A DNA stretch of 64,000 bases from an uncultured Lachnospiraceae bacterium (GTDB taxonomy: Bacteria; Bacillota; Clostridia; Lachnospirales; Lachnospiraceae): contig CAJUJP010000002.1 of assembly GCA_910586615.1 (NCBI GenBank), forward strand, positions 149,869 to 213,868, read 5' to 3'. The notes beneath the pieces were generated by a model. The model was not told where the DNA came from. It worked only from the letters and a program-made list of their open reading frames with translations, and made no database searches. How positions within the stretch are numbered: position 1 is the stretch's first letter; each line of letters opens with the position of its first letter. The position numbers and the translations under genes were made by a program. Positions 7,252-17,600 of the stretch are shown piece after piece.

Positions 7252-9759
7252 ATGGCAAAGAAAGCTGCAAAAACAACCTTTGATACAGAGCTTTTTAAGA
7301 GAAGTGTCTTGTATAATGTAAGGACGCTTTACAGAAAGACCCTTGAGGAAGCAACGGATCAGCAGATTTTCCAGGCTGTATCCTATGCGATCAAGGATGC
7401 GGTGGTAGACCAGTGGCTGAAGACACAGAAAGAGTATGACAGACAGGATCCCAAGATGGTATATTATCTTTCCATGGAGTTCCTGATGGGTCGTGCCCTG
7501 GGCAATAACATCATTAACCTGCAGGCATATAAGGCTGTGGCGGAGGCTTTGGAAGAACTGGGTATCGATATCAATGTGGTGGAGGATCAGGAGCCTGATG
7601 CGGCGCTTGGCAACGGTGGTCTGGGACGTCTGGCTGCCTGTTTCCTGGATTCTCTGGCGACTCTGGGATATGCGGCTTACGGCTGCGGCATCCGTTACCG
7701 TTATGGGATGTTCAAGCAGGAAATCAGAGACGGCTATCAGATAGAAGTGCCGGATAACTGGCTTAAGGACGGAAATCCCTTTGAACTTAGAAGGCCGGAA
7801 TATGCCAAGGAAGTTAAGTTCGGCGGATATGTTAATGTTTATGTAGATGAGAACGGCAGAAGCAATTTCAGACAGGAAGGCTATCAGGCGGTACGCGCCA
7901 TTCCTTATGATCTGCCGGTGGTAGGCTATGGAAACAGCATTGTTAATACCCTCAGGATCTGGGATGCGGAGCCGGTGGAGTGCTTCCAGCTGGATTCCTT
8001 TGACAAGGGCGATTACCAGAGAGCCGTGGAACAGGAGAACCTGGCAAGAAATATCGTGGAAGTGTTATATCCTAATGACAATCATTATGCAGGCAAGGAA
8101 CTCCGTCTGAAACAGCAGTATTTCTTTATCTCTGCGTCCGTACAGGAGGCGGTTGAGAAATACATGAGGAAGCATGACGATATCAGAAAGTTCCATGAAA
8201 AGGTTACTTTCCAGTTGAATGATACACATCCTACGGTTGCCATTGCGGAACTGATGCGTATTCTTATGGACGAGCACTATCTGACATGGGATGAGGCATG
8301 GGAAGTGACCACGAAAACCTGTGCATACACCAATCACACGATCATGTCCGAGGCGCTTGAGAAATGGCCCATCGAGCTTTTCTCCCGACTGCTGCCCCGT
8401 GTCTATCAGATCGTGGAAGAGATCAACCGCAGATTTGTGGCGCAGATCGAGCAGAAATATCCGGGCAATCACGATAAGGTACGCAAGATGGCGATCATCT
8501 ACGACGGACAGGTGAAGATGGCACATCTGGCAATCGCGTCGGGATATTCCGTGAACGGCGTTGCAAGATTACATACAGAGATTTTAAAGAACCAGGAATT
8601 AAAGGACTTCTACGAGATGATGCCCGGCAAGTTCAACAACAAGACCAACGGCATCACACAGAGACGTTTCCTGCTCCATGCGAATCCGCTGCTTTCTGAC
8701 TGGGTTACGGCGCATGTGGGCAATGACTGGATCACCGACCTGCCGCAGATCGGCAGATTGAAGATCTATGCAGATGATGTTAAGGCACAGCAGGAGTTTA
8801 TGAATATCAAGTACCAGAACAAGGTGCGTCTGGCTGAGTACATTTTGGAACATAACGGGATCGAGGTTAATCCCCGTTCCATCTTTGACGTGCAGGTGAA
8901 GAGACTGCATGAGTACAAGCGCCAGCTTCTGAATATCCTGCATGTGATGTATCTGTATAATGAACTGAAAGAGCATCCGGATATGGAATTTTATCCGAGA
9001 ACCTTCATCTTCGGCGCGAAGGCGGCGGCAGGCTATCACAATGCGAAGCTGACGATCAAGCTGATCAATTCCGTGGCGGATGTAGTCAATAACGATCCGG
9101 CCATAGACGGCAAGATCAAAGTAGTATTTATTGAGAACTATCGTGTATCCAATGCGGAGATCATCTTTGCGGCGGCGGATGTGTCGGAGCAGATCTCTAC
9201 GGCAAGTAAAGAGGCTTCCGGTACGGGTAACATGAAGTTCATGTTAAACGGCGCACTGACGATCGGAACGATGGACGGCGCCAATGTGGAGATCGTGGAG
9301 GAAGTGGGCGAGGAGAATGCGTTTATCTTCGGTCTGAGTTCCGACGAGGTCATCCGCTTTGAGAATTACGGCGGTTATCATCCGACAGAGATCTTCAACA
9401 ACGATCCTGATGTACGTAAAGTGCTTATGCAGTTGATCAACGGCACCTACGCGCCCAATGATCCGGATCTGTTCAGACCGCTGTACAACTCGCTGCTGAA
9501 TACACAGAGTACCGCAAAGGCTGATACCTACTTTATCCTGAAGGATTTCAAGGCTTATGCAGAGGCTCAGAAGAAGGTGGAAGCAGCTTACAGAAACGAG
9601 AGCGGCTGGGCGAAGAGCGCGATCTTAAATGTGGCATGTTCCGGCAAGTTCACTTCCGACAGAACCATTCAGGAATACGTGGATGACATCTGGAAGCTGG
9701 ATAAGGTTGTGATTCCGAAAGAGCCGGTGATAACAGATAAAAAATCTATCACAAAATAG
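7252..9759 (+). CDS. glgP: Glycogen/starch/maltodextrin phosphorylase
   Basis: Protein of 835 residues, normal for GT35 phosphorylases. It releases glucose-1-phosphate from the non-reducing end of alpha-1,4-glucans using pyridoxal phosphate. The PLP-binding signature EASGTGNMKFMLNG places the Schiff-base lysine at 662. The ALGNGGLGRLAACFLDS block and the LNDTHP segment are typical of the family. The start at 7252 is set by GAGGAGG eight bases upstream; an earlier in-frame ATG would add 19 basic residues without a site. It is monocistronic between MITE copy B and a terminator. It may act on oligosaccharides imported by the starch locus near 54-60 kb; glycogen or maltodextrin preference cannot be told. 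Confidence 0.93.
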   Translation: MAKKAAKTTFDTELFKRSVLYNVRTLYRKTLEEATDQQIFQAVSYAIKDAVVDQWLKTQKEYDRQDPKMVYYLSMEFLMGRALGNNIINLQAYKAVAEALEELGIDINVVEDQEPDAALGNGGLGRLAACFLDSLATLGYAAYGCGIRYRYGMFKQEIRDGYQIEVPDNWLKDGNPFELRRPEYAKEVKFGGYVNVYVDENGRSNFRQEGYQAVRAIPYDLPVVGYGNSIVNTLRIWDAEPVECFQLDSFDKGDYQRAVEQENLARNIVEVLYPNDNHYAGKELRLKQQYFFISASVQEAVEKYMRKHDDIRKFHEKVTFQLNDTHPTVAIAELMRILMDEHYLTWDEAWEVTTKTCAYTNHTIMSEALEKWPIELFSRLLPRVYQIVEEINRRFVAQIEQKYPGNHDKVRKMAIIYDGQVKMAHLAIASGYSVNGVARLHTEILKNQELKDFYEMMPGKFNNKTNGITQRRFLLHANPLLSDWVTAHVGNDWITDLPQIGRLKIYADDVKAQQEFMNIKYQNKVRLAEYILEHNGIEVNPRSIFDVQVKRLHEYKRQLLNILHVMYLYNELKEHPDMEFYPRTFIFGAKAAAGYHNAKLTIKLINSVADVVNNDPAIDGKIKVVFIENYRVSNAEIIFAAADVSEQISTASKEASGTGNMKFMLNGALTIGTMDGANVEIVEEVGEENAFIFGLSSDEVIRFENYGGYHPTEIFNNDPDVRKVLMQLINGTYAPNDPDLFRPLYNSLLNTQSTAKADTYFILKDFKAYAEAQKKVEAAYRNESGWAKSAILNVACSGKFTSDRTIQEYVDDIWKLDKVVIPKEPVITDKKSITK

Positions 9760-9790
9760 AACAAAAATAGAATTGACCTGAACACATAGA

Positions 9791-9821
9791 AACTGCCGTC
9801 CGTTATGGGCGGCGGTTTTTT
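9791..9821 (+). terminator. Rho-independent terminator of glgP
   Basis: A stem AACTGCCGTCC/GGGCGGCGGTT (9791-9801 with 9807-9817, two G-U pairs) runs into six T at 9816-9821. Confidence 0.8.
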
Positions 9822-9823
9822 GT

Positions 9824-9902
9824 GGTATAGAAAATTCCTCCGCTTATCCGAGTCCGCGAAGCGGATCTCGCAAAGTTAATTTGCGAAGCAAATTTACTTT
9901 TT
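9824..9902 (+). repeat. GCGAAGC mini-hairpin repeat, copy 1
   Basis: It starts with GGTATAGAAAAT directly behind the glgP terminator T run. It holds two hairpins with the GCGAAGC core: TCCGCGAAGCGGA (core 9856-9862, extended by CGAG...CTCG) and ATTTGCGAAGCAAAT (core 9883-9889). The same arrangement occurs near 25.2 kb, and a half copy at 46.55 kb. It ends at the stop codon of the convergent regulator gene. Confidence 0.65.
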
Positions 9903-10983
9903 AAGTGTGAGCAGGAACCAGCCGGGCGGGAACAACGATATGATGATCTTTTCTTCCGTTTTGGATGGAGTCAATTAATTCCAGAACACAGTTATGGGCG
10001 ATCTGCTCAATATCCTGAGATATATAAGAAATTCTGTGATCGTCAGGATAATCAAACGCGGCGATGCGGTAGCGGTCCCAAAGCTGGTGGATCGTCATCA
10101 GATGAGCCGCGTATTTGGCCATTTCCCGGTTTACGCAAAAAAGACCGTCAATGTCGGGATGGCTTTTCAGATACTGCAGAATGAGCGATTCTTTTTCAGC
10201 CGGGTCGGTTACGCTGAGGGGAATCATGCAGAGATTTTCGGGCAGTACCGTCATGCCCTGTTCATAAAGTCCGTCCTGAAAACCGTTTATGCGGTCCGAG
10301 GTGACGGTATTGTGGCTGTCAGGCGAAAGGAAGGCCACATGCCGGCAGCCCTGCTCCAACAGGTGAAGGGTGGCAAGTTTTGATATGCCATAGTTATCGG
10401 TATAAATGCAGCTGGAACGGATGCCGCGGAGGTAACGGTCCACCAGCACAAAAGGAAAATCACTTAAGTTCAATTTCAGAATCTCTTCATTGTACATTTC
10501 GTGTTCGGTAGGGAAGATGATCAGGCCGCTGACCCCGCTTTCACGAAATTTTTGTATGGAAGCGGATTCTAATTGCTGGCTTTCACGGGTAATACTAATG
10601 GCAAGAATGTATTCCGTGGGAGCCAGTTCCATTTCCACCGCGTTTAAAAGCTGCTGGTCAATGGTCGTTTTCATGGAGGGCACGATCAGGCCGATTGTCT
10701 TAGCTTTCATGACGATCCGCTGCTGCAGAGTATGGGTAAAATCCGGTATGTTTAACAAAGCTTCGGCGGAATTGACAAAAGAGCCTTTTCCTTTGATCCG
10801 GACGATATAACCTTTTTCGGCAAGCTCGGTCAGCGCATTTTTGGAAGTAATGGAACTGACGCGGTAGCTGTTTGACAATTCGTGTTCGGAGGGTACTCTG
10901 TCGCCGGGGCGCAGTTCGCCGTCCAGAATCTGTTCCAGCAGATCCATGATAATCTGTTTGTAAAGCGGAAGACTGTTTTTCAT
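9901..10983 (-). CDS. GntR/LacI chimeric regulator (AraR-like) of the GH2 locus
   Basis: Protein of 360 residues. Residues 1-75 are a GntR winged helix (PLYKQIIMDLLEQILDGEL, then PGDRVPSEHELS and a GKGSFV wing end). From about residue 95 a periplasmic-binding-protein-like domain of the LacI type follows (KTIGLIVPSM, GLIIFPTEHE, LVDRYLRG, ISKLATLHLLEQGCRHVAFL, AAFDYPDD). This combination is that of AraR, a sugar-responsive repressor. The start at 10983 has GGAG upstream on the minus strand. It is divergent from the ABC/GH2 operon, so it probably controls that operon through the palindrome at 11170-11185; its inducer is unknown. Confidence 0.85.
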   Translation of the reverse strand: MKNSLPLYKQIIMDLLEQILDGELRPGDRVPSEHELSNSYRVSSITSKNALTELAEKGYIVRIKGKGSFVNSAEALLNIPDFTHTLQQRIVMKAKTIGLIVPSMKTTIDQQLLNAVEMELAPTEYILAISITRESQQLESASIQKFRESGVSGLIIFPTEHEMYNEEILKLNLSDFPFVLVDRYLRGIRSSCIYTDNYGISKLATLHLLEQGCRHVAFLSPDSHNTVTSDRINGFQDGLYEQGMTVLPENLCMIPLSVTDPAEKESLILQYLKSHPDIDGLFCVNREMAKYAAHLMTIHQLWDRYRIAAFDYPDDHRISYISQDIEQIAHNCVLELIDSIQNGRKDHHIVVPARLVPAHT

Positions 10984-11169
10984 AAGAATCTCCATTCCGG
11001 AGCGTTTTCGCGGCAAGAGGCATGACTTTGCTAAAGCAAAATCGCAAATATCAACTTTGCAAACTTTGTTTACAAAGTTTTTCCATACAGATAAATTTGT
11101 GGCGCTCCGGCACAAATCTGCGTGTGAAAAATCAGGTTACGGGATTTGCTTTTCAATTGGTATTCCCTG
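10984..11169. repeat. Palindrome-rich intergenic segment
   Basis: The segment holds several inverted repeats: CCGGAGCG/CGCTCCGG at 10997-11004 and 11103-11110; TTTGC/GCAAA near 11034; AAACTTTGT/ACAAAGTTT at 11061-11080 with a 2-nt centre; and CAGAT..ATTTGTG/CACAAATCTG at 11089-11120. It resembles the GCGAAGC repeats in style but does not share their core. The function is unknown. It would form the leader of the regulator transcript. Confidence 0.4.
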
Positions 11170-11185
11170 AGTTAGTATACTAACT
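11170..11185. promoter_or_regulatory. Perfect 16-bp palindrome, probable operator
   Basis: AGTTAGTATACTAACT is a perfect palindrome between the divergent regulator and ABC operon. AraR-type operators are also 16-bp palindromes of similar design. On the minus strand it contains TATACT, which could be the regulator's own -10 box. Binding by the GntR/LacI protein is inferred. Confidence 0.55.
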
Positions 11186-11305
11186 TTGAAGGAAAAAGAG
11201 AAAAAGAATCCGAGACCTTCATCACAGACATTATACCAGTAAAAGTAGAAAAATACAAATAGTTTATTGGTAATTTGGACATGGAACAAAGCGGGGAGAA
11301 AGTGC

Positions 11306-11334
11306 ATGATACAAAATTATATACTAAATATAAT
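11306..11334 (+). promoter_or_regulatory. Candidate promoter of the ABC/GH2 operon
   Basis: ATGATA (11306-11311), a 17-bp spacer and consensus TATAAT (11329-11334) lie about 70 bp before the first permease start. The -35 box is weak, as in activated promoters. Confidence 0.45.
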
Positions 11335-11401
11335 ATATTAATTGATATAACAATATTGTAAAATGACATCATAAAGAAAACAGAAAGAAAGAGGTGATGA
11401 T

Positions 11402-12289
11402 GTGAGAAAGCTGAATGGGGAAAAAAAGAAAGCTGCAATATGTTTTATCGGCCCGGCGGTGTTGTTTCTGTTTGTGTTTTCAATCATACCCATGCTGTAT
11501 TCCTTCGGGCTCAGCCTCTTTAAGTACAACACGGCAATGGCCTCGGACAGCATAAGGTTTGTGGGATTCAGAAATTATATAAAGGTGCTGACGAGCGCGG
11601 ATTTTTGGGATTCGACTTTCTGGACATTCGGATTTGCCGTCAGCGCGGTAGTACTGAATCTGCTGTTTGGACTTACGCTGGCAGTGGTACTGAATACGAG
11701 ACTTCTGCCCCGGCTGTCTAAAGTTTTAAAGATCGTTTTTACCATGCCCATGATGATAGCGCCCATTGTGACAGCTACCATATGGAAGCTGATGTTTTCG
11801 CCCATCTACGGTCTGCTCAACGGTATTCTGGTGAGTCTGGGAATGGATCGTGTCAGCTGGTTTTCGGAGGTAATACCGGCCAGAATCGCGATCATTATTG
11901 TGGAGGTCTGGGCAACCACGCCTCTCTGTATGCTGATCCTGATGGCGGCGCTTAAGACCGTACCGGAAGAACTGCTTGAGGCTGCGCGCATCGACGGTGC
12001 TTCATGGTGGCAGCAGTTCAGGCGGATTACGCTTCCTTTCATCAAGAAGTTTATTCTGCTGATCGTTACGCTGCGGTTTATGGACGCCATCCGCATGTTT
12101 GATATTGCATACAATCTGACAAACGGCGGGCCCGGCAACGCCACGGAGACGCTGGCGTCCACGATCTACAAAACGGCGTTCCGATACTACGAGGTGGGAG
12201 AAGGTTCGGCAGGAGCCTACATTTTCTTCCTGATCATCATTCTGTGCTCATTTCTGTTTTTGAAACTTGCGGGCAGGGAAAAATCATAA
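11402..12289 (+). CDS. Carbohydrate ABC transporter permease, MalF/UgpA type
   Basis: Protein of 295 residues with six hydrophobic helices. The EAA loop EELLEAARIDGASWWQQFRRI (about 199-219) docks the ATPase. The TNGGPGNATETL stretch near the C-terminus is typical of MalF-like sugar permeases. The start is GTG behind GAGGTGATG. It is the first gene of an operon with the MalG-type permease (18-bp gap), the binding lipoprotein and two GH2 enzymes. No ATPase gene is present; such clostridial importers commonly share a MsmX-type ATPase encoded elsewhere. Confidence 0.9.
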   Translation: MRKLNGEKKKAAICFIGPAVLFLFVFSIIPMLYSFGLSLFKYNTAMASDSIRFVGFRNYIKVLTSADFWDSTFWTFGFAVSAVVLNLLFGLTLAVVLNTRLLPRLSKVLKIVFTMPMMIAPIVTATIWKLMFSPIYGLLNGILVSLGMDRVSWFSEVIPARIAIIIVEVWATTPLCMLILMAALKTVPEELLEAARIDGASWWQQFRRITLPFIKKFILLIVTLRFMDAIRMFDIAYNLTNGGPGNATETLASTIYKTAFRYYEVGEGSAGAYIFFLIIILCSFLFLKLAGREKS

Positions 12290-12306
12290 GGATGGGAGGT
12301 GTGGAT

Positions 12307-13143
12307 ATGAAAAAGAAGCGGATGATACAATCCGTGGGACTGGCGGTTATGTTTTTGATTCTGGGAATCCTGTTTATTTTTCCCTTGTACTGGACGGTGA
12401 TCACTTCCTTTAAAACTTCCGCCCAGGTATTTGTAGAAAAGCCCATTTTATTCATGGATACGTTGTACCTGGACAACTATATTGAGATCTTTCAGAAGTC
12501 TCATGTTTTGACTTTTTTCAAAAACAGTCTTCTGACGGCAGGCGGGACGACGCTGCTGTCGCTGCTCCTGGCTTCCATGGCGGGATTCGGACTGTGCCGG
12601 TACGGGTTCAAGGGAAAGAAAGCGCTGCAGAATTCTATTCTGATCATTCGAATGATTCCGGCGCTGGTGTACACAATACCATATTACATTATCTATAATA
12701 AGATGCACCTTTTGGATACGCTTACGGGATTGACAATGTCTTATATTTCCTTTGCGCTTCCGATGGCAATCTGGCTTGCACTCAGTTTTTTTCTGGATAT
12801 TCCGCAGGAGATCTATGAATCTGCCGAGATTGATGGCTGCTCCGAATTTAAGATGTACACGCGGATCGCGCTTCCGCTTGTAAAAGCCGGGCTGGCGGTG
12901 ATTGCCATTCTGGTATTTGTGGGAGCCTGGAATGAGTTTGGTCTGGCGCTGGTGCTGCAGTCTTCGGACGCAAAGAAAACATTGCCCATCGGTATTGCCA
13001 GTATGGTACAGACCCATAAGGATACGCCGTCCGGATCTCTGGCGGCAGCGGGTGTGCTGGCTATGATACCTGCGGTGATTTTATCTATGGCAACACAGAA
13101 ATATATTGTAAAGGGAACCATGGCAGGTGCGGTAAAGGGCTGA
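12307..13143 (+). CDS. Carbohydrate ABC transporter permease, MalG type
   Basis: Protein of 278 residues with six membrane helices. The EAA loop ESAEIDGCSEFKMYTRIALP (about 177-196) marks the MalG half of a sugar importer. The start at 12307 follows GGGAGGTG. It lies 17 bp after the MalF-type gene and 29 bp before the binding protein, so all three are co-transcribed. It should form a heterodimeric channel with its neighbour in the cytoplasmic membrane. Confidence 0.9.
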   Translation: MKKKRMIQSVGLAVMFLILGILFIFPLYWTVITSFKTSAQVFVEKPILFMDTLYLDNYIEIFQKSHVLTFFKNSLLTAGGTTLLSLLLASMAGFGLCRYGFKGKKALQNSILIIRMIPALVYTIPYYIIYNKMHLLDTLTGLTMSYISFALPMAIWLALSFFLDIPQEIYESAEIDGCSEFKMYTRIALPLVKAGLAVIAILVFVGAWNEFGLALVLQSSDAKKTLPIGIASMVQTHKDTPSGSLAAAGVLAMIPAVILSMATQKYIVKGTMAGAVKG

Positions 13144-13172
13144 GCCTGTGTAAATAAAAAGGAGGACAAGGT

Positions 13173-14639
13173 ATGAAAAAGAACAAGTTGATGAAAAAGC
13201 TTCTGGCGGCAGCGTGCTGCGGAATGATGCTGGCGGGCAGTCTTTCGGGCTGTGGTGTGGCCGTGTCGGAAGAAGCAAAAGGCGGCAGCACAGAAACTGA
13301 AAACGTACAGGCGGAAAATGTGCAGACGGAAAACCCAGAGGGTGAAGAAACACAGAGCGAGACGATCGTGAAATACGGCACGGAACTGACAAACCTGGAT
13401 CTGGACGGTACTCTGAACGGCCAGTATGAGGGGCAGACGCTGACGATTCCGGTTATGAGCGGTGATTTTGAGAAAGCGGTCAGTGCGGTGGCGCCTGTAT
13501 TTGAACAACTGTCCGGCGCAAAGGTAGTGATAGAGTCCATTCCAGGTGAACAGTATACGGATAAAGTACAGCTGGATCTGAACAATACGCACAGATATGA
13601 TGTGGTACTGTCGCCCATCGCGATCCTGCATGGCTTTGCAATCGCGGGTAAGGTAGAGCCTCTGGAAGAGATGATCAATACCTATGCGGGCGAATCCTAT
13701 AACGTGGACGATTTCCTGCCGGGACTGTTCAATACTTATGGCTATTATGACGGCAAGCTGGTGGCAATCCCCTATAAGCCGGATGTTATGCTTTTGTTCT
13801 ACCGCAAAGATCTTTTTGAAGACGAGACAGTGAAAGCGGCTTATCAGGAAAAATACGGTACGGAATTGAAAGTGCCTGAAACCAATGAGGAAATGATACA
13901 GGTTGCGCAATTTTTCACCAAAAGCGAGAATCAGGATTCTCCTGTAGATTACGGTTACTGTGCGATGATGTTAAAGGGAAGCACAAGACTTCTGTTCTTT
14001 AACCGGGGCGGCGATGATATTGATGAAAATCTGACCCCCAATATGAATAATGCAGAGGGCGTTGCGGCAATGAACCGGATTCTGGAACTGCAGAAGAGCG
14101 CGCCGAAAGAGTGGGTTCAGATGGGCTGGGATGAAGCAAATCAGTTTTTTGCCAACGGTAACGCAGCCATGATGGAGCAGTGGCCCGGTTTGTGGCTGAC
14201 CTGTCAGGCGGACGGTTCTGCGGTAAAGGATAAAGTGGGTGTGGCGGTTGCACCCGGCAAAACCCCTACGCTTGGCGGCTGGGGAGCAAGTATCGCCTCT
14301 GAGAGCAAGAACAAAGAACTGGCATGGAAATTCATTGAATTTATGACTTCCAGGGACGGCGAACTGCTGAAAATTGAAAATACGATGGATCCCTGCCGTG
14401 CTTCCACCTATGAAATTCCTGAGGTACAGGCTTCCAGCGAACTGTATGAAGCGCTGATGGAATCCTTCAATTATGCAAAGACTCTGGCGGACGTGGATGT
14501 GCCCTATATTTCTTCCAAGCTGTGTGACGTTATGGAGACCTATATTCAGCAGGCACTGGACGGCTCCATCACACCGGAAGAGGCACTGGAAGGCATGGAA
14601 AAAGAATTTAACGCGGAGATCGGAAATCTGGAATTATAG
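13173..14639 (+). CDS. Carbohydrate-binding lipoprotein of the ABC importer
   Basis: Protein of 488 residues. The N-terminus has lysines, a hydrophobic stretch and a lipobox LSGC with the acylated cysteine at about 27, then a Glu/Gln/Thr-rich linker to about 65. The body is a type 1 extracellular solute-binding protein (GEQYTDKVQLDLN, YDVVLSPIAIL, NRGGDDIDENLTPN, MEQWPGLWLT, WKFIEFMTSRDGE). It should capture the glycan outside the cell and deliver it to the two upstream permeases. RBS is AAGGAGG. The substrate is not evident; the GH2 partners suggest a beta-linked or glucuronic-acid-containing oligosaccharide. Confidence 0.9.
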   Translation: MKKNKLMKKLLAAACCGMMLAGSLSGCGVAVSEEAKGGSTETENVQAENVQTENPEGEETQSETIVKYGTELTNLDLDGTLNGQYEGQTLTIPVMSGDFEKAVSAVAPVFEQLSGAKVVIESIPGEQYTDKVQLDLNNTHRYDVVLSPIAILHGFAIAGKVEPLEEMINTYAGESYNVDDFLPGLFNTYGYYDGKLVAIPYKPDVMLLFYRKDLFEDETVKAAYQEKYGTELKVPETNEEMIQVAQFFTKSENQDSPVDYGYCAMMLKGSTRLLFFNRGGDDIDENLTPNMNNAEGVAAMNRILELQKSAPKEWVQMGWDEANQFFANGNAAMMEQWPGLWLTCQADGSAVKDKVGVAVAPGKTPTLGGWGASIASESKNKELAWKFIEFMTSRDGELLKIENTMDPCRASTYEIPEVQASSELYEALMESFNYAKTLADVDVPYISSKLCDVMETYIQQALDGSITPEEALEGMEKEFNAEIGNLEL

Positions 14640-14676
14640 TAAACGCCATAACAAAGCGTCAAAAGGAGACTGTGGA

Positions 14677-17600
14677 ATGCGGCAGTATGAAAAGAAAGAG
14701 TGGTATTTTTTAAACTGTAACAGTCCGGCGGATCTGTGCGCGCAATACGGAAAGGATCAAAGTGTATTGCTGCAGGAGCATGACCGCTGCCGGAACGGGC
14801 ATATGCTGGTATCCGGTTTTCATGTGGAGGGCAGTGAAGCCCGGTTTGCCACAAGACTTCTGGCCATGGAGGACGGAGCAGGAGTCGGATTTTACTACGG
14901 CAGCGGCGGTTACAATGCCTATGTACTGGCAGTGTTTGAGAAAGACCGGGTCAGCCTGCGCATTCCCAACGGTGTCCCGCTGGGAGATACCTTCCGGTAT
15001 GACGGACCCAAAAGATATTATGAACTCGGAGAGGCAAGTGTACCCTTTACGCTGCCTCTTTGGGCTGCCGTAGAGCTGCACGGGCAGAGGATCTGTGTCC
15101 GGGTGAATGAAAAGGAGGTTCTGTCCTGTGATCTTCCGAAGGCGGACTGGCGGCATGAAAGCCCGCGCATCATACTGCAGGCGTTGTCCGTCACGGACGC
15201 GGCGCCTGTGACGACGGCGGTATTTCAGGAATTTGATGTTTCCGGAGTAAAAAAGGGCAGCCACTGTAAAGGACGGTGCATTTGGGAAAAGGACAGCAGC
15301 CCGGCGGGGCATGTGAGCCTGCATCTTGCCGGGGAAAGGGATTGCTGGACGGAAACAGACGCACAGGGATATTTTGTATTTGCAGATCTGCCAGAGGGAG
15401 AATACCGTTGTGTGGCGGCCGGTGAAAAGGGATTTTCCTCTTTTTCCATACAGCATTGTGCCACAGGCGGTGAAGTTTCAGCCGGCTTGAGGCAGGCGGA
15501 GGAAATGGGCTGCGGGAACCCGGAGGAACGCATATATCAGATACCGGAACCGGAAACCGGGCGGACGCACATACCGGCGGGAGAACTGACGGATTCACAT
15601 GACAGAATCTGCCTGGATGGAATCTGGCAGTTTGCGTGGGACCCTGAGGGACGGGGAGAGGAAGAAGGCTGGTGTGACAGAAGAAAATGGCAGCGCAGGA
15701 TACAGGTGCCTTTTTCCTGGCAGTCTCTGGCGGCATTCGGAGAAGGGTTTCTGGCGGATGCTTATGATCTGCGGCAAAACAATGCGTGGACAACCAATCC
15801 GGCGGAACTGGGCAATACCGGATGGTATCAGAAAATAATCTGTCCCCCGAAGAAGGGAAGCTGGGATCTGGTGATAGGCGCGGTGAACGGTTTTGGTAAT
15901 GTGTGGCTGAATCAGGAACCGGTGGGAAGCTTCGAAAGTTCCTGCAGTCCGGTCAGATTCTCTCTGGGTTCTATGCAGGAGCACAGGGAATACAGGATTA
16001 CCATTCAGGTCACCTATCCCTTTGACAAAGCGGATATCTGCAAAGGAAAACAGGGATTCTGGTTTACCGATGCGCCGGGAATCTGGCAGGATGTCTGGCT
16101 GGAAGAGCAGAGAGAACTGCGGATCACGGATATTTTGCTGTCCTATGAATTTCTGACAGAGGATCTAAGCAGATTGGGTTTAAAAGGGCAGGCGGTGATA
16201 GAGAAAAGAAAATGGTGCGGAACCGCAAACTGCCGGAATGATGGGCAGGAAAAGGATACGGAGAAGAAGCGCCTTGGGGTGGAAATTCTTCTGGACGGTA
16301 AAGTTATCGAGGCCGATCTGCAAGTAGTTGAGCGGTCGGAGGAAAGGGGAGATCCGGAGACTTTACAGGCACTTTTCTATATGGAATTGGATCAGGTACG
16401 CTTGTGGAGCCCGGAAAATCCCTTCTGCTATGAGTTGAAAGCGCGCGTCAGCATGGATGGCCGTGTGGTGGAGGAAAGCGCCAGAAAGGCGGCGTTCCGG
16501 CTGGTTGAGACCGTGGGAAACCGGCTGTTTCTGAACAGGAAGCCTTTTTACATGAGAGGGGTACTGGATCAGGGGTACAATCCCTGGGGGCTTTATACTT
16601 ATCCTGCAGTTGAGGGAATGGAACCGGGTACCATGGAATTTGATATCCGAAAGGCGAAGGAATATGGTTACAACCTGATCCGTATGCATATCAAGGATAA
16701 TGAACCGGACTGGTACCGGATCTGTGACGAGACAGGTATGCTTGTCTGGGATGAAATGCCGGTCAGCTTTTATGCCACATTCCGGGATGAAAAATGGCGG
16801 AAAAATTATGAACAGCAGCTTAAGTGTATGATACGGAAGCAGAATTATCATCCAAGTGTTATCGTGTTTTCCACCTTCAACGAATCCTGGGGAATGTCCG
16901 GAGATCACGAGAGAAGCCCCTGGGATGAGCCGGAAGGGCAGGCATGGCAGAAGGAGATAGCGCAGCGTTACCGGGCGGAAATGCCGCAGGTACTGCTGGT
17001 GGACAATTCCGGCTACGCGAAAACCGGACTGACACAGCTTCTGGATTATCACATGTATCCGGGAAGCTACAGTGAAGCAAGGGATTTTTACGGGCGTCTG
17101 ATAAAACAGAATTATCCGGGCAGCGTATTTAACTGCTATGCGGAAGAGAATAAAACGCTGATGAAAGAAGACATGGTGCGGGATCTGCTGCAGAGGACAT
17201 GCCGGATGGATTTGAAAGAGACGGATTTTCAGGGAAAAGAATGCCAAAGCGGCCAGCCGGTCATCATCAGCGAGTTTCTGCATATCAATCAGGTAGAACA
17301 GATGGTGCGCCTGTATCCTGAGATTGCGGGATTTGTACGGATGAATCTCAGTTCCCAGGAGAATGAGGATACCAGCCCGCTGACCAATACCAGAATGGAA
17401 AGGGATTTCGGCTATGTGCACAGTGACTTTTCTTCAGCGGGATATGGCTGTGTGAACAGTGAAAATCTGGTGCTGCCGGACTATCCGCCCCTGACAAGGC
17501 AAAGAGCCGGCAGCACCATAGAAGTTTCCGTATATGTTTCCCTTTGGGACGGTTCACTTTCCGGGCAACATCTGCAGCTTAGAGTCATCGGAAAGGGAAT

